NCBI GenBank assembly: GCA_018241505.1
Contig: JAFEDS010000013.1
Location: forward strand, 187,417-251,416
Direction of reading: 5' to 3'
DNA length: 64,000 nucleotides
DNA from: Pseudomonadota bacterium
Lineage (GTDB): Bacteria > Pseudomonadota > Gammaproteobacteria > Steroidobacterales > Steroidobacteraceae
Of this stretch, positions 1 to 10,324 are shown one piece after another. Under the pieces are notes generated by a model. The model was given only the letters and a program-made list of their open reading frames with translations, was not told the origin of the DNA and ran no database searches. The number at the start of each line of letters is the position of its first letter. Positions within the stretch are counted from its first letter, which is position 1. Made by a program: the position numbers and the translations under genes.

Positions 1-968
1 AACTCCGGCGAATGGACCCCAATCACCACGAGCCCATGATCCTTGTACTTCTGATACCAGCCGTTGACATAGGGCAGTGAGCGCAGGCAATTGATACAGG
101 AGTAGGTCCAGAAATCAATCAACACGACTTTACCCCGCAACCCCTCACGGGTCAGCGGTGGAGAGTTGAGCCAACCGGTTGCTCCGCTGAGCGCCGGCGG
201 CAGTTCGCCCTCGACAGGAAGCTTGCCAGGCGCCGCTGCCGGCGCGCTCGCATGCGCGGTTGCCTGCGAGGTGGGTCGAATCCGGCCAATGAGCGTTTGT
301 TCAATGCTGTCGGTTCGTGCCAGCGACAGACGAGTCAGGAATCCACTGTCCAGTCCTAACGCAATCGCGCCCACCCCGATCAGCACGGCCACCCCCAATC
401 CCCGTCGGACCCATTCACCGGCCCCCAGGCCTCGCTTCAAGGCCGCGAAGACCCGGCCTCCCGCCAGCAGCGCAATGGCCAACGAAACGGCGGCCCCGGC
501 GGCATAGGCGAACAGCAGCAGAGTGGTATGCGCGCTAGGCCCCGAAAGGGCGGCGCCGGTTAAAACCAAGCCCAGGATCGGTCCGGCGCAGGGCGCCCAA
601 AGCAGGCCGGTGGCGACCCCGATGAGCAAAGAGGAGCTGCGGCCCTCGGTCAGACGGTTTCCGAGGGCGACAAAGGGGCGCGCGAGCAGATCCGCCAGGC
701 GGCGGGATAGCAACGTCAGCGCGAACGCAGTCAGAAGCACCAGGGCGGCGACGCGGCCATACTGGTTGATGCTGACGGCCCATGAGCCGCCCACCGCGGC
801 CAATGTGGCGACCCCCGCAAACGTGAGAGTCATGCCAACCAGCAGCGGCAGTCCGCTCTTTAAAAATGGCTGCTCTGCCCGCGCGAACACAAACGGCAGG
901 ACCGGCAGGATGCACGGGCTGAGAATGGTCAGTATGCCGCCCAGGAACACCAGGATCAAGAGTGTCAT
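1..968 (-). CDS. DipZ-type CcdA/DsbD membrane domain fused to thioredoxin domain, 3' end outside window
   Basis: Reading the complement from ATG at 968 gives an uninterrupted frame to the window edge. The first ~210 residues are hydrophobic and match the CcdA/DsbD transmembrane electron carrier, with one Cys in the first helix (LTILSPCILPVLPF) and one in a later helix (LLWAPCAGPI). After an Ala/Pro-rich linker comes a thioredoxin-like domain with the motif FWTYSCINCLRSLPYV, typical of the DipZ family. The family moves reducing power across the inner membrane to extracytoplasmic thiols. Family assignment is firm; the natural substrate is unknown, and the C-terminal part is cut off by the window. 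Confidence 0.88.
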   Translation of the reverse strand, partial: MTLLILVFLGGILTILSPCILPVLPFVFARAEQPFLKSGLPLLVGMTLTFAGVATLAAVGGSWAVSINQYGRVAALVLLTAFALTLLSRRLADLLARPFVALGNRLTEGRSSSLLIGVATGLLWAPCAGPILGLVLTGAALSGPSAHTTLLLFAYAAGAAVSLAIALLAGGRVFAALKRGLGAGEWVRRGLGVAVLIGVGAIALGLDSGFLTRLSLARTDSIEQTLIGRIRPTSQATAHASAPAAAPGKLPVEGELPPALSGATGWLNSPPLTREGLRGKVVLIDFWTYSCINCLRSLPYVNGWYQKYKDHGLVVIGVHSPE

Positions 969-1049
969 CTACGCCTTCCGATGTGTCATTTCCTGAATAG
1001 ACCGGTGGAACGAGGCATAGATTGCCACCTGAGCGGACGCGCTCGTGCA

Positions 1050-1604
1050 TTAACCGTCTGTATCGTCTTTTTCTTCTTCCACCGCCGGTTTCTTACGTGA
1101 AAACGCCATGGCTGCGATCAGGATGATCACAATGTTGAGCGCCCACCACGCAACCTGCTTGTGGTCGCGCAACAGGCTGGTGGCCGGGGGCTCTGCCACG
1201 GACACCTTTCCCGACACGATCTCCCGGATCCCGTCGTGCGCGACAGTGACATCAACATCCTTTACACCTTCGCCGCGAAGGTCATTGATCGCAAGCTCGT
1301 AGACGATTCCTTTGTCGCGGGTAACAGCTTCATTGTGACCGTCGATTGCGACCGTGATGTCATCCGTGACCACCGGGCTGTTATCAGTGACGCGCCGGAT
1401 CGCGATCTGCAGTACGTCGGGCTTGGCGGTCGCCTCCACGGATAGAAGCGCCGAGCGTGCAATCTGTGCAGGCACATTGGCCGTCAGTTCAACCGGCTTG
1501 ACCGCGGGTTCGGTGGGTTTGGAAGAGTCGGCACCCGCCGCCCCGGACACTAGAACCAAAGCGGAGCAGGCGATCACGCGCCGGAAACACGCCAAGGGCG
1601 ACAT
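1050..1604 (-). CDS. Hypothetical exported protein with C-terminal membrane anchor
   Basis: 184 residues. The N-terminus is a signal peptide (hydrophobic ACSALVLVSGAAGAD). A ~120-residue beta-rich extracytoplasmic part follows, then one transmembrane segment near residues 150-168 (WWALNIVIILIAAMAF) and an acidic, Lys-containing tail. The arrangement suggests a periplasmic domain held in the inner membrane. I do not recognise a family. It lies 81 bp upstream of the DipZ-type gene on the same strand, so a shared role in envelope redox or cytochrome maturation is possible but is only inferred from position. Confidence 0.65.
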   Translation of the reverse strand: MSPLACFRRVIACSALVLVSGAAGADSSKPTEPAVKPVELTANVPAQIARSALLSVEATAKPDVLQIAIRRVTDNSPVVTDDITVAIDGHNEAVTRDKGIVYELAINDLRGEGVKDVDVTVAHDGIREIVSGKVSVAEPPATSLLRDHKQVAWWALNIVIILIAAMAFSRKKPAVEEEKDDTDG

Positions 1605-1639
1605 TCGAGCCTCGATGCTGGAAAGCCGCGTAATTTACA

Positions 1640-1897
1640 TCAAGCCCGATCTGCAGCAATGCGGGGATCTTCGGCGGCGCGGGGTTCTTCACCCCCGGTC
1701 CAAGCGTAGTGGCAGCGGTAGTGGAAGCGCAGCATGACAGTACCGCCGTCGAGCTGCGCTTCGACCTCGTACTCAACATCGTCCGGGCCGACAGTCACGC
1801 GGCAAAAATCACATGGCAGGCCGGATCCCTTCCCACCCCACATGCGAAGGGGGACAGCCCGACGGAGTGCGGCCACGTTCAACCGAGACCCGTTCAT
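1640..1897 (-). CDS. Small hypothetical protein with Cys/His metal-binding-like pattern
   Basis: About 85 residues from ATG at 1897; an in-frame ATG at 1924 would add nine residues but has no visible ribosome site. The pattern CDFC, then about 30 residues later HYRCHYAW, gives two Cys plus His/Cys ligands and looks like a small zinc-binding fold. Proteins of this kind are annotated only as hypothetical. It is the first gene of a short minus-strand set running toward the DipZ-type gene and is transcribed divergently from the poly-HAMP kinase. Confidence 0.55.
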   Translation of the reverse strand: MNGSRLNVAALRRAVPLRMWGGKGSGLPCDFCRVTVGPDDVEYEVEAQLDGGTVMLRFHYRCHYAWTGGEEPRAAEDPRIAADRA

Positions 1898-2258
1898 TAA
1901 ATCCGCTCCGACCCGCTCGTGCATCAGCGTTATGTAACGTCAATCACTATGCGCCGTGACCGCAACCGTAGCAAGGGCCCGGGGACGCCTATACAGTCTG
2001 CTCACGCTCCCTAAACGCCGCCTGAATTAAGCTTGCGGCCGCAACGGCTTCTGCTATGGTCCAGCCGGTTGCGCTCGATCATAAAAAAGCTGATTTTTCG
2101 GGGTTTGTCAGTCGCACGGAGACCGTCCGCTGGACGGAATGCAGGAGTCTCTCCGTAGCTATGGATCGTGGTCTCTTCCCGCGCCGCAGGCGAAGCGGTC
2201 GGACCGCCGCACCCTGCGGTAAGGTCCTCCTCATTTACGAATTTCCCGGAGCCAATTG
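1898..2258. promoter_or_regulatory. Divergent intergenic region with a 12-bp palindrome
   Basis: About 360 bp between two divergently transcribed genes, so it should hold both promoters. A perfect 12-bp palindrome (TTGCGGCCGCAA) lies at 2033-2044, and a short A/T dyad (AAAAAGC-TGA-TTTTT-like) at about 2085-2099. I could not assign convincing -35/-10 boxes. No additional gene is visible here. Confidence 0.35.
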
Positions 2259-5200
2259 ATGGATACGCCAGTCCGCGCGCGCGCGCGTTCGAAGTCCGGT
2301 GCCAAGACCGCCGCTGCTAAGCCCGCCAAGGACGCAATCGATGCGTCCAATCTAGATCTGCGCAAGCTCCTCCGGGCCCTCCAGTCAGTTCGCGACGGTG
2401 ATTTCTCGGTCCGTCTCGCGAGCGACCAAACCGGCCTCGCAGGAAAGGTCGCCGATACCTTCAATGAGATCGTCAGCTCCAACCAACGCTTAGCGCGCGA
2501 GCTCGAAAGGGCGGGCCAGATCGTCGGCAAGGACGGTAAGACTCGCCACCGCGTAGCGAGCGATCGCCGGTCCGGCGCATGGGGCGCAATGGAAACCTCG
2601 GTGAACACCCTCATCGACGACCTCCTGTGGCCGACAACGGAAGTGACGAGAACAATCACGGCAGTCGCAAAGGGCGATTTGCAGCAGACAATGACCCTGG
2701 AAGTGGACGGGCGGCCCCTCAAGGGCGAGTTCCTCCGGTCCGCAACCATCGTCAATACGATGATTGAGCAGATGAGCGCCTTCACATCCGAAGTGACGCG
2801 CGTGGCGCGTGAGGTCGGGACGGAAGGCAAGCTGGGTGGCCAGGCAGCGGTACCCGGTGTCGCAGGTACCTGGAAGGATCTGACGGACAGCGTCAACTCC
2901 ATGGCGAGCAACCTGACGGGTCAGGTGCGCAACATTTCCGAGGTCACGATCGCCGTCGCGAACGGTGATTTATCACGCAAGATCACGGTCGACGTCCGCG
3001 GCGAGATTTTGCAGCTCAAGGAGGCCATTAACACGATGGTCGATCAGCTTCGTTCCTTCGCGTCGGAAGTGACCCGCGTGGCGCGCGAAGTGGGTACCGA
3101 AGGCAAGCTGGGTGGCCAGGCGATCGTCCCCGGCGTTGCCGGTACTTGGAAAGACCTGACCGACTCAGTCAACGCGATGGCCACCAACCTGACAGGTCAG
3201 GTTCGCAACATCGCGGAAGTCACGACCGCCGTGGCGCGCGGCGACTTGTCGCGCAAGATCACTGTCGATGTGAAAGGTGAGATTCTGGAGCTGAAGAACA
3301 CCATCAACACCATGGTGGACCAGCTCAACAGCTTCGCGGCGGAAGTGACTCGCGTGGCGCGTGAGGTCGGTACGGAAGGCAAGCTGGGTGGCCAGGCGGT
3401 CGTGCCGGGAGTCGCGGGTACCTGGAAAGACTTGACCGACAACGTCAATTCCATGGCGGGTAACCTCACCGGCCAGGTCCGAAACATCGCTGAGGTGTCT
3501 ACGGCCATCGCCTCCGGCGACTTGTCACGCAAAATCACTGTGGACGTGCGCGGAGAGATTCTGCAGTTGAAGGAAACCATCAACACGATGGTCGACCAGT
3601 TGCGATCCTTTGCTTCGGAAGTGACTCGTGTAGCGCGCGAGGTCGGTACTGAAGGGCGATTGGGAGGACAGGCCGTCGTTCCAGGTGTCGCAGGTACCTG
3701 GAAAGACTTGACCGATAGCGTCAACTCCATGGCCGGCAACCTGACAGGTCAGGTGCGCAATATCGCGGAAGTGGCGACCGCCATCGCGAACGGCGACTTG
3801 TCCCGCAAGATTACCGCGGACGTCAAAGGCGAGATCCTGCAGCTCAAGGACTCCATCAACACGATGGTCGACCAGCTCAACGCGTTCGCAGCGGAAGTGA
3901 CCCGCGTGGCGCGCGAGGTGGGTACCGAAGGCAAGTTGGGTGGCCAGGCGGAAGTGAAGGGCGTGAGCGGCGTGTGGAGGGACCTGACGGAAAACGTCAA
4001 CTCCATGGCCAGTAACCTGACAGGCCAGGTGCGCAATATCGCGGAGGTGGCGACCGCCATCGCGCGTGGCGACTTGTCGCGCAAGATCACGGTGGACGTG
4101 CGCGGAGAAATTCTGCAGCTCAAGGAAACGGTCAACACCATGGTTGACCAATTGAACGCATTCGCGGCGGAAGTGACCCGCGTAGCGCGCGAAGTCGGAT
4201 CCGAAGGCAAGTTGGGCGGTCAGGCGGACGTCAAAGATGTCAGCGGCGTTTGGAAAGACCTCACGGATAACGTCAACTCGATGGGCAGCAACCTGACGGC
4301 TCAGGTCCGCAACATCGCGGAAGTGGCGACCGCGATCGCGCGCGGCGACTTGTCGCGCAAAATCACTGTGGACGTGCGCGGAGAAATTCTGCAGCTCAAG
4401 GAAACCATCAACACGATGGTGGACCAGCTCAACAGCTTCGCGGCGGAAGTGACCCGCGTGGCGCGCGAAGTGGGTACTGAAGGCAAGCTCGGTGGCCAGG
4501 CGATTGTGCCGGGTGTCGCCGGTACCTGGAAGGATCTGACCGACAACGTCAACTCCATGGCCCGCAACCTGACAGGTCAGGTGCGCAATATCGCGGAAGT
4601 GTCCACTGCCATCGCGCGCGGCGACTTGTCGCGCAAGATCACGGTGGACGTGAAGGGCGAGATCCTGCAGCTCAAGGAGACCCTCAACACGATGGTCGAC
4701 CAGCTCAACGGATTCGCGGCCGAAGTGACCCGCCTGGCACGCGAAGTGGGTACCGAAGGCAAGCTGGGCGGCCAGGCGGTCGTGCCGGGTGTCGCCGGTA
4801 CCTGGAAGGATCTGACCGACAACGTGAACGTCATGGCCAACAACCTCACGAACCAGGTCCGCGGTATCGTGAAGGTGGTGACCGCGGTCGCAAACGGAGA
4901 TCTGCGCCAGCGCCTCACCGTGGAATCCAAGGGCGAGGTCAACGCCCTGGCCGACACGATCAACAGCATGACCGACACGCTGGCGATCTTTGCCGACCAG
5001 GTGACCAGCGTGGCGCGTGAAGTGGGCGTGGAAGGGCGATTGGGTGGACAGGCACACGTGCCGGGCGCGGCCGGTACCTGGAAGGATCTGACTGCGAACG
5101 TCAATCTGCTGGCGGCGAATCTCACCACTCAGGTGCGCGCCATCGCGGAAGTGGCCACCGCTGTAACCAAAGGTGACTTGACCCGATCGATTCAGGTGGA

Positions 5201-8021
5201 TGCGCGCGGCGAGGTGTCCGAGCTGAAGGACAACATCAACGCGATGATCGGTAACCTGCGCGCCACGACCGAGCGCAACACCGAGCAGGACTGGCTGAAA
5301 ACCAACCTGGCGAAGTTCAGCCGCATGATGCAGGGACAGCGCGACCTGGAGACGGTGGGCAAGATGCTGCTGTCCGAGCTCGCCCCCCTCGTCAATGCAC
5401 AGCAGGGGGTCGTGTATGTCATGGAGGGTGCGGCCAACGATTCCGAGTTGAAGGAACTGGCGGCGTATGCGGATGAGGGATCCGAAGACCGCGCCTTGCG
5501 CCGCTACCGCCCGGGTCAGGGGCTGGTGGGACAGGCGGCAGCGGACCGTCAACGCCTGCTGTTGACAGACATCCCGGCTGAAACGATCCAGGTGCGCGGC
5601 GGACTGTTGACGGCGCGTCCGAAATCCGTGGTCGTGCTGCCGGTACTGTACGAAGGGCACGTAAAGGCTGTCGTAGAGCTCGCCTCGCTGGGCGAATTTA
5701 CCGGCTCACATCTCGCGTTCCTCGAGCAGTTGACCGGAAGCATCGTGGGCGTGGTGTTGAATACGATCGAAGCGACCATGCGTACCGAAGGTCTGCTCAA
5801 GCAGTCGCAACAGCTTGCCGGTGAGCTCCAGGCCCAGCAAACCGAGCTGCAGCAGACCAACGAGGAGCTGGCCAACAAGGCGAAGCTGCTGGCGGAGCAG
5901 AACGCCGAAGTGGAGCGCAAGAACCAGGAGATCGAGCTCGCCCGGCGCGCCCTCGAAGAAAAGGCATCGGAGCTGGCGCTGACCTCGCGCTACAAGTCGG
6001 AGTTCCTGGCCAACATGTCGCATGAGCTGCGCACCCCCCTCAACAGCATCCTGATTCTCGGCCAGCAGCTTTCGGAGAATGCGGACAAGAACCTGACCAC
6101 CCGCCAGGTCGAGTTTGCCAAGACCATCCACGGTGCCGGTACCGACCTACTGAACCTCATCAGCGACATTCTCGACCTGTCCAAGATCGAGTCCGGTACG
6201 GTCACGGTCGAGTGCGAAGACCTGCTGTTCACCCATCTGCGCGAGACAATCGAGCGCAACTTCCGGCACGAGGCGGACGCCCGCAAGCTATCGTTCACCG
6301 CGGACTTCGACACGCGGCTGGGGCGCGCGATTACGACCGACTCCAAGCGTTTGTTGCAGGTGCTGAAGAACCTGTTGTCGAACGCGTTCAAATTCACCGA
6401 TCGCGGCGGCGTGCGTTTGCATGTTGGTATCGCGATGGGCGGTTGGACTCCCGATCACCCGACCCTCACCCAGGCGCCCTCGGTTGTGGAGTTTTCGGTC
6501 AGTGACACGGGTATCGGTATTCCGCAGGAGAAGCAACGAATCATTTTCGAGGCTTTTCAACAGGCGGATGCGGGCACAGCCCGCAAGTACGGTGGTACCG
6601 GCCTGGGGCTCGCCATTAGCCGCGAGTTGGCCCATCTGCTGGGCGGCGAAATCCGCCTGAGCAGTATCGCCGGCAGTGGCAGTACGTTCACGTTGTACCT
6701 GCCGCTCAGCTATATGGGTCCGGCCTACGCGCGGGTGACTGGCAACGTCGCAAATGCGCCCGCGGCGGCGGCATTCCAGCCGGTATCGCCCGTGGTGGTG
6801 CGGCAGGAAGAGACGATCGCCGACGATCGCGACGACCTGCAGCCCGACGATGCCGTGTTGTTGGTGGTTGAGGACGATCCGCATTACAGCCGGATCCTGG
6901 TCAACCTTGCCCGGGACCGTGGCTTTAAGGTCATTCACTCACGCACGGGTTCCGACGGCCTGGCCATGGCGCGCAAACACCGCCCGACCGCGGTCTCGCT
7001 GGACGTATTCCTGCCGGACATGCTCGGTTGGACAGTGCTCAACCAGTTGAAACGCAGCCCTGAAACCCGCCACATCCCCGTCCAGATCCTCACCATCGAG
7101 GATGAACGCCAGTACGGGCTGGAGCGGGGCGCCTTCTCCTTCGTCACCAAGACGGTCACCACCGACCGCCTCGAGCAGGCCATCGATCGGCTGAAGAATT
7201 TCACCGCTTCGCGCACACGCCGGCTGCTCATTGTGGAGGATGATCCGGCCGAGCAGATGAGCGTGACCGAGCTGCTGGGCGCGAACGATGTGGAAATCAA
7301 CTCCGCCGGCTCGGGGACGGCAGCGCTGGAGTTGATGCGCCAGACGCAGTTCGACTGCGTGGTGCTCGATCTGCGGCTGCCGGACATGTCCGGCTTCGAC
7401 CTGTTGGCCGAGGTGCAGAAGGATCCGGCCCTGCGCGAGACCCCGATCATTGTGTTCACGGGCCGGGAGTTGTCGGAGGCGGAAGAAGGCGAGCTGCGCA
7501 AGAAGGCGAAGAGCATTGTGTTGAAGGGGGTGCGCTCGCCGGAGCGGCTGCTCGATGAGACCGCGCTGTTCCTGCACCGGGTGGTGGCCGACATGCCCGA
7601 AGCCAAGCAACACATGATTGAAACCCTCCACGAAAGCGATGAGCCGCTGCAGGGCCGCAAAGTGCTCGTGGTCGACGATGACATCCGCAACATTTTCGCG
7701 CTGAACAGCCTGCTGGAGCGGCACAACATGCAGGTCATCACCGCGACCAACGGCCAGGAAGCAATCAACCTGGTGGAGAACACCGACGATCTGTCTCTCG
7801 TGCTGATGGATGTCATGATGCCGGAGATGGATGGCTATGAAACCATGCGGCGGATTCGCAGCAACCACCAGTTCCGCAGGCTTCCCATCATTGCCCTCAC
7901 CGCGAAAGCCATGAAGGGCGACCGCGAGAAGTGCCTCGAGGCGGGTGCCTCGGACTATGTCGCAAAGCCGGTCAATACGGACCAGTTGTTGTCACTGGTG
8001 CGGATGTGGCTGCATAGGTAG
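2259..8021 (+). CDS. Soluble poly-HAMP hybrid histidine kinase (HAMP array-GAF-HisKA-HATPase-3xREC)
   Basis: About 1920 residues; ATG at 2259 follows CGGAG at a good distance (an in-frame TTG sits just before). Residues ~30-1005 are HAMP-like units: two divergent ones, then nine near-identical 92-residue repeats, each with a GDLSRK-type motif. Next come a GAF domain (~1030-1165), a coiled coil (~1175-1240), HisKA with [11 protein letters not shown] (phospho-acceptor near His1255), and HATPase_c with intact N and G boxes. Three receiver domains follow (~1535-1645, 1650-1765, 1800-1917). No transmembrane segment or signal peptide is visible, so it is a cytoplasmic sensor. The layout resembles fungal group III (Nik1/Os-1) kinases and bacterial homologues. 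The input signal is unknown. Confidence 0.93.
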   Translation: MDTPVRARARSKSGAKTAAAKPAKDAIDASNLDLRKLLRALQSVRDGDFSVRLASDQTGLAGKVADTFNEIVSSNQRLARELERAGQIVGKDGKTRHRVASDRRSGAWGAMETSVNTLIDDLLWPTTEVTRTITAVAKGDLQQTMTLEVDGRPLKGEFLRSATIVNTMIEQMSAFTSEVTRVAREVGTEGKLGGQAAVPGVAGTWKDLTDSVNSMASNLTGQVRNISEVTIAVANGDLSRKITVDVRGEILQLKEAINTMVDQLRSFASEVTRVAREVGTEGKLGGQAIVPGVAGTWKDLTDSVNAMATNLTGQVRNIAEVTTAVARGDLSRKITVDVKGEILELKNTINTMVDQLNSFAAEVTRVAREVGTEGKLGGQAVVPGVAGTWKDLTDNVNSMAGNLTGQVRNIAEVSTAIASGDLSRKITVDVRGEILQLKETINTMVDQLRSFASEVTRVAREVGTEGRLGGQAVVPGVAGTWKDLTDSVNSMAGNLTGQVRNIAEVATAIANGDLSRKITADVKGEILQLKDSINTMVDQLNAFAAEVTRVAREVGTEGKLGGQAEVKGVSGVWRDLTENVNSMASNLTGQVRNIAEVATAIARGDLSRKITVDVRGEILQLKETVNTMVDQLNAFAAEVTRVAREVGSEGKLGGQADVKDVSGVWKDLTDNVNSMGSNLTAQVRNIAEVATAIARGDLSRKITVDVRGEILQLKETINTMVDQLNSFAAEVTRVAREVGTEGKLGGQAIVPGVAGTWKDLTDNVNSMARNLTGQVRNIAEVSTAIARGDLSRKITVDVKGEILQLKETLNTMVDQLNGFAAEVTRLAREVGTEGKLGGQAVVPGVAGTWKDLTDNVNVMANNLTNQVRGIVKVVTAVANGDLRQRLTVESKGEVNALADTINSMTDTLAIFADQVTSVAREVGVEGRLGGQAHVPGAAGTWKDLTANVNLLAANLTTQVRAIAEVATAVTKGDLTRSIQVDARGEVSELKDNINAMIGNLRATTERNTEQDWLKTNLAKFSRMMQGQRDLETVGKMLLSELAPLVNAQQGVVYVMEGAANDSELKELAAYADEGSEDRALRRYRPGQGLVGQAAADRQRLLLTDIPAETIQVRGGLLTARPKSVVVLPVLYEGHVKAVVELASLGEFTGSHLAFLEQLTGSIVGVVLNTIEATMRTEGLLKQSQQLAGELQAQQTELQQTNEELANKAKLLAEQNAEVERKNQEIELARRALEEKASELALTSRYKSEFLANMSHELRTPLNSILILGQQLSENADKNLTTRQVEFAKTIHGAGTDLLNLISDILDLSKIESGTVTVECEDLLFTHLRETIERNFRHEADARKLSFTADFDTRLGRAITTDSKRLLQVLKNLLSNAFKFTDRGGVRLHVGIAMGGWTPDHPTLTQAPSVVEFSVSDTGIGIPQEKQRIIFEAFQQADAGTARKYGGTGLGLAISRELAHLLGGEIRLSSIAGSGSTFTLYLPLSYMGPAYARVTGNVANAPAAAAFQPVSPVVVRQEETIADDRDDLQPDDAVLLVVEDDPHYSRILVNLARDRGFKVIHSRTGSDGLAMARKHRPTAVSLDVFLPDMLGWTVLNQLKRSPETRHIPVQILTIEDERQYGLERGAFSFVTKTVTTDRLEQAIDRLKNFTASRTRRLLIVEDDPAEQMSVTELLGANDVEINSAGSGTAALELMRQTQFDCVVLDLRLPDMSGFDLLAEVQKDPALRETPIIVFTGRELSEAEEGELRKKAKSIVLKGVRSPERLLDETALFLHRVVADMPEAKQHMIETLHESDEPLQGRKVLVVDDDIRNIFALNSLLERHNMQVITATNGQEAINLVENTDDLSLVLMDVMMPEMDGYETMRRIRSNHQFRRLPIIALTAKAMKGDREKCLEAGASDYVAKPVNTDQLLSLVRMWLHR
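2787..5270 (+). repeat. Nine tandem 276-bp in-frame HAMP repeats
   Basis: A unit of about 276 bp (92 codons) recurs nine times inside the kinase gene. Each unit contains [12 protein letters not shown]-like, [11 protein letters not shown]-like and [11 protein letters not shown]-like segments. The first seven units are strongly conserved at DNA level as well; units 5 and 6 share a variant (VSGVW instead of VAGTW), and the last two are more diverged. The reading frame is preserved throughout, so this is a coding repeat and not a CRISPR or satellite array. Confidence 0.92.
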
Positions 8022-8062
8022 AGTGCGCGCTACAACGCCACACCGGGCCCGCTGACAATAAT

Positions 8063-9859
8063 ATGGACAATGACGGAAAGGTGAGCATCCTGCTGGTCGA
8101 CGACCAGCCTTCCCGGTTGCTCACCTACGAATCGGTGCTGAGCGGCTTTGGCTGGAATCTCGTGTCGGCCCGCTCGGGACTCGAGGCGCTCGACAAGCTC
8201 ATGCGGCAGGAGTTTGCCGTCGTGCTGCTCGATGTCAGCATGCCGGACATGGACGGCTTCGAGGCCGCGCGCCTGATTCACGAGCATCCGCGCTTCGAGA
8301 AGACGCCCATCATTTTTGTGACGGGGGTGCATGTCAGCGAGCTCGATCACCTGACCGGATACAAGGTCGGGGCGGTTGACTATGTGTCGATTCCGGTCGT
8401 ACCGGAGATCCTGCGCAGCAAGGTCGCGGTGCTGGTGGAGCTGTACTCGAAGCGGCGCGAGCTCAGGGAGTTGAATCGCACGCTGGCGATTGCCAATCAA
8501 CAGCTCGGCGCGGCCAATGAGCAGCTCGCGGCGGCTAACACCACGTTGCAGGCCGAGAAGACCCGCGAGTTGGAGACATTGAACCGCGTGCTGCAGCGGG
8601 CCAACACCGAGCTCGAGCAGGCCAACAGGACGCTGCAGAGCGAAGTCGCGGAGCGCACCCGCGTGGAGCAGGCTCTGGTGGCCGCGGACCGCCACAAGGA
8701 CGAGTTCCTCGCCATGTTGGCCCACGAGCTGCGCAACCCACTGGCCCCGATACTGAATGCCGTCCAGCTCATTCGCAAAAAGCCCCTTGCCGACCCACAG
8801 TTGCTGTGGTCGCGGGATCTCATCGAGCGGCAGCTCGGTCATCTCACGCGACTCGTGGACGACCTGCTGGACGTCTCCCGCATCACCCGGGGCAAGATCA
8901 ACCTATCGCGCGAGTCGGTGGAAGTCGCGGACCTGATTGCCCGCGCCGTTGAGACCGTACAGCCTCTGATCGTCGAGCGCGGTCACCAATTGAGTCTGGA
9001 TGTCAGTCCGGATTCCATGCAGGTCTTCGGCGATCCCCTGCGCCTCACTCAGGCGGTGGGTAACGTACTTTCGAACGCCGCCAAGTACACCGAAAACGGC
9101 GGTGCCATCAGCCTCGTTGCCCGGCAGGCGGATGGCTGGGTCGAAATTCGGGTGCGAGACACGGGCATCGGGATCCCCTCCGACCTGCAGCCGATGATTT
9201 TCGACATGTTTACCCAGTTAAATCATCAGCCGGGACGTCCACAGAGCGGGTTAGGCATCGGACTTGCTCTCGTCCGGAAGCTTCTGGAAATGCATGGCGG
9301 AACGGTCACAGCCTTCAGCGAGGGGAATGGCCGGGGGAGTGAATTCTTGATTACGTTGCCTGTGATATCGAACGAGAGCGGTGCTGCCAACGGCCGTGCC
9401 ACCTCGCGGGCGTTGGGGTCGGAGATGGAGTCCGTGGCGCAGATTCGACGCCGGATTCTGGTAGCTGACGACAACTCCGATGCGCTGGAGAGCCTGGCTA
9501 CGCTGCTCGAGCTGAGTGGGCATGAAGTGTTCAGTGCTGCGAACGGCGCGCTGGCGCTCGAATCCGCCGAGCGGCACCTGCCCGAAGTGGCCCTGCTCGA
9601 CATCGGCATGCCGAAGCTCGATGGTTACGAGGTCGCACGGCGCATTCGCGCACAACCCTGGGGCCGTCGAATCACCCTCGTGGCCCTGACGGGTTGGGGC
9701 CAGGAGTCGGACCGGCGTCGTTCCGGTGAGGCGGGGTTCGACTCTCACCTGGTGAAGCCCCTGGATCTGGATAAGCTCACAGCTCTTCTGCAGCACCTGC
9801 CCGCGAGCATCGCTCGAGCCCAAGATGCTGACACGACGGCCGGATCGTCAGTAGCATAG
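8063..9859 (+). CDS. Hybrid histidine kinase, REC-coiled coil-HisKA-HATPase-REC
   Basis: 598 residues, starting 41 bp after the poly-HAMP kinase and on the same strand. Residues ~8-122 are a receiver domain (LLVDDQ, LLDVSMPDMDGF) and ~130-210 a heptad-rich helix. HisKA carries MLAHELRNPL (acceptor near His221), followed by an HATPase_c domain with DTGIGIP and GLGIGL, then a second receiver (LVADDNSD, LLDIGMPKLDGYEV) at ~470-585. No membrane segment is visible. With receivers at both ends it probably works in a phosphorelay with the upstream kinase. No HPt or DNA-binding output gene lies next to it. Confidence 0.92.
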   Translation: MDNDGKVSILLVDDQPSRLLTYESVLSGFGWNLVSARSGLEALDKLMRQEFAVVLLDVSMPDMDGFEAARLIHEHPRFEKTPIIFVTGVHVSELDHLTGYKVGAVDYVSIPVVPEILRSKVAVLVELYSKRRELRELNRTLAIANQQLGAANEQLAAANTTLQAEKTRELETLNRVLQRANTELEQANRTLQSEVAERTRVEQALVAADRHKDEFLAMLAHELRNPLAPILNAVQLIRKKPLADPQLLWSRDLIERQLGHLTRLVDDLLDVSRITRGKINLSRESVEVADLIARAVETVQPLIVERGHQLSLDVSPDSMQVFGDPLRLTQAVGNVLSNAAKYTENGGAISLVARQADGWVEIRVRDTGIGIPSDLQPMIFDMFTQLNHQPGRPQSGLGIGLALVRKLLEMHGGTVTAFSEGNGRGSEFLITLPVISNESGAANGRATSRALGSEMESVAQIRRRILVADDNSDALESLATLLELSGHEVFSAANGALALESAERHLPEVALLDIGMPKLDGYEVARRIRAQPWGRRITLVALTGWGQESDRRRSGEAGFDSHLVKPLDLDKLTALLQHLPASIARAQDADTTAGSSVA

Positions 9860-9889
9860 GGCTCTTTCTGGCTGTGTACCGTCTGCTTC

Positions 9890-10324
9890 ATGCCGATTCA
9901 ACCCTCTTGGGCGTCGACGCCACGTGAGGTCTCGTGGGAGCGCCTCGCCTGCCCACGCCTCTCAAAGAAGCAACCGACTTCGGACAATGTCGAATCGCTG
10001 ATCAATTTGTTGACTGGCGGGGATCCGGGAACGGTGGTTCTCACGGTGGCGCACCGGAACGTGCTCACCATTATTGGTGACAGCCAGCAGGGCTTTGTTG
10101 TCAAAATTACCAGCGCGAAGACGACGAAAATCCTGTTCGCGCTAGCGCCGCTGGACAAGCAGGACGGGATGGTGGTGTTGCAGGTCGGAGATCGCCGTGA
10201 GGAATATCCCCGCCGCATCATCGTGGATCGCCAAACGGCATTACAGGCCGCGAAGGGGTTCTATCAGCGCGGGCTCGCGGATGAGTATGTCAATTGGACG
10301 GCTGATGCCAAATCGGTTCGCTGA
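9890..10324 (+). CDS. Possible Imm1-family immunity-like protein
   Basis: 144 residues. The C-terminal third (EEYPRRIIVDRQTALQAAKG, then FYQRG and VNW) resembles the end of Imm1-type proteins, which usually read Y/F-P-(x)n-A-(x)n-FF-x-xG-(x)n-V-x-W. Imm1 proteins are often linked to polymorphic toxins but also occur as orphans. No toxin gene is adjacent. The stop overlaps the start of the malonyl-CoA synthetase gene (TGATG), implying co-translation. The N-terminal ~30 residues are not convincing and the true start may be further in. Family call is tentative. Confidence 0.5.
   Translation: MPIQPSWASTPREVSWERLACPRLSKKQPTSDNVESLINLLTGGDPGTVVLTVAHRNVLTIIGDSQQGFVVKITSAKTTKILFALAPLDKQDGMVVLQVGDRREEYPRRIIVDRQTALQAAKGFYQRGLADEYVNWTADAKSVR

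Noticed and set aside
535-1050. 171-residue minus-strand open frame
   Set aside because: Out of frame with the clear CcdA-like membrane protein encoded on the same strand from ATG 968.
2028-2046. Adjacent HindIII and NotI sites resembling a vector polylinker
   Set aside because: Flanking sequence has the same composition as the rest and no other vector sequence is present; chance is a better explanation.
2787-5270. Regularly spaced repeats suggesting CRISPR or satellite DNA
   Set aside because: Repeats are 276 bp, contiguous, in frame and encode HAMP domains.
3525-5660. 711-residue open frame on the minus strand opposite the HAMP array
   Set aside because: It mirrors the repetitive, codon-biased kinase sequence; its His/Arg/Gln-rich translation has no protein family character, and the plus-strand kinase is certain.
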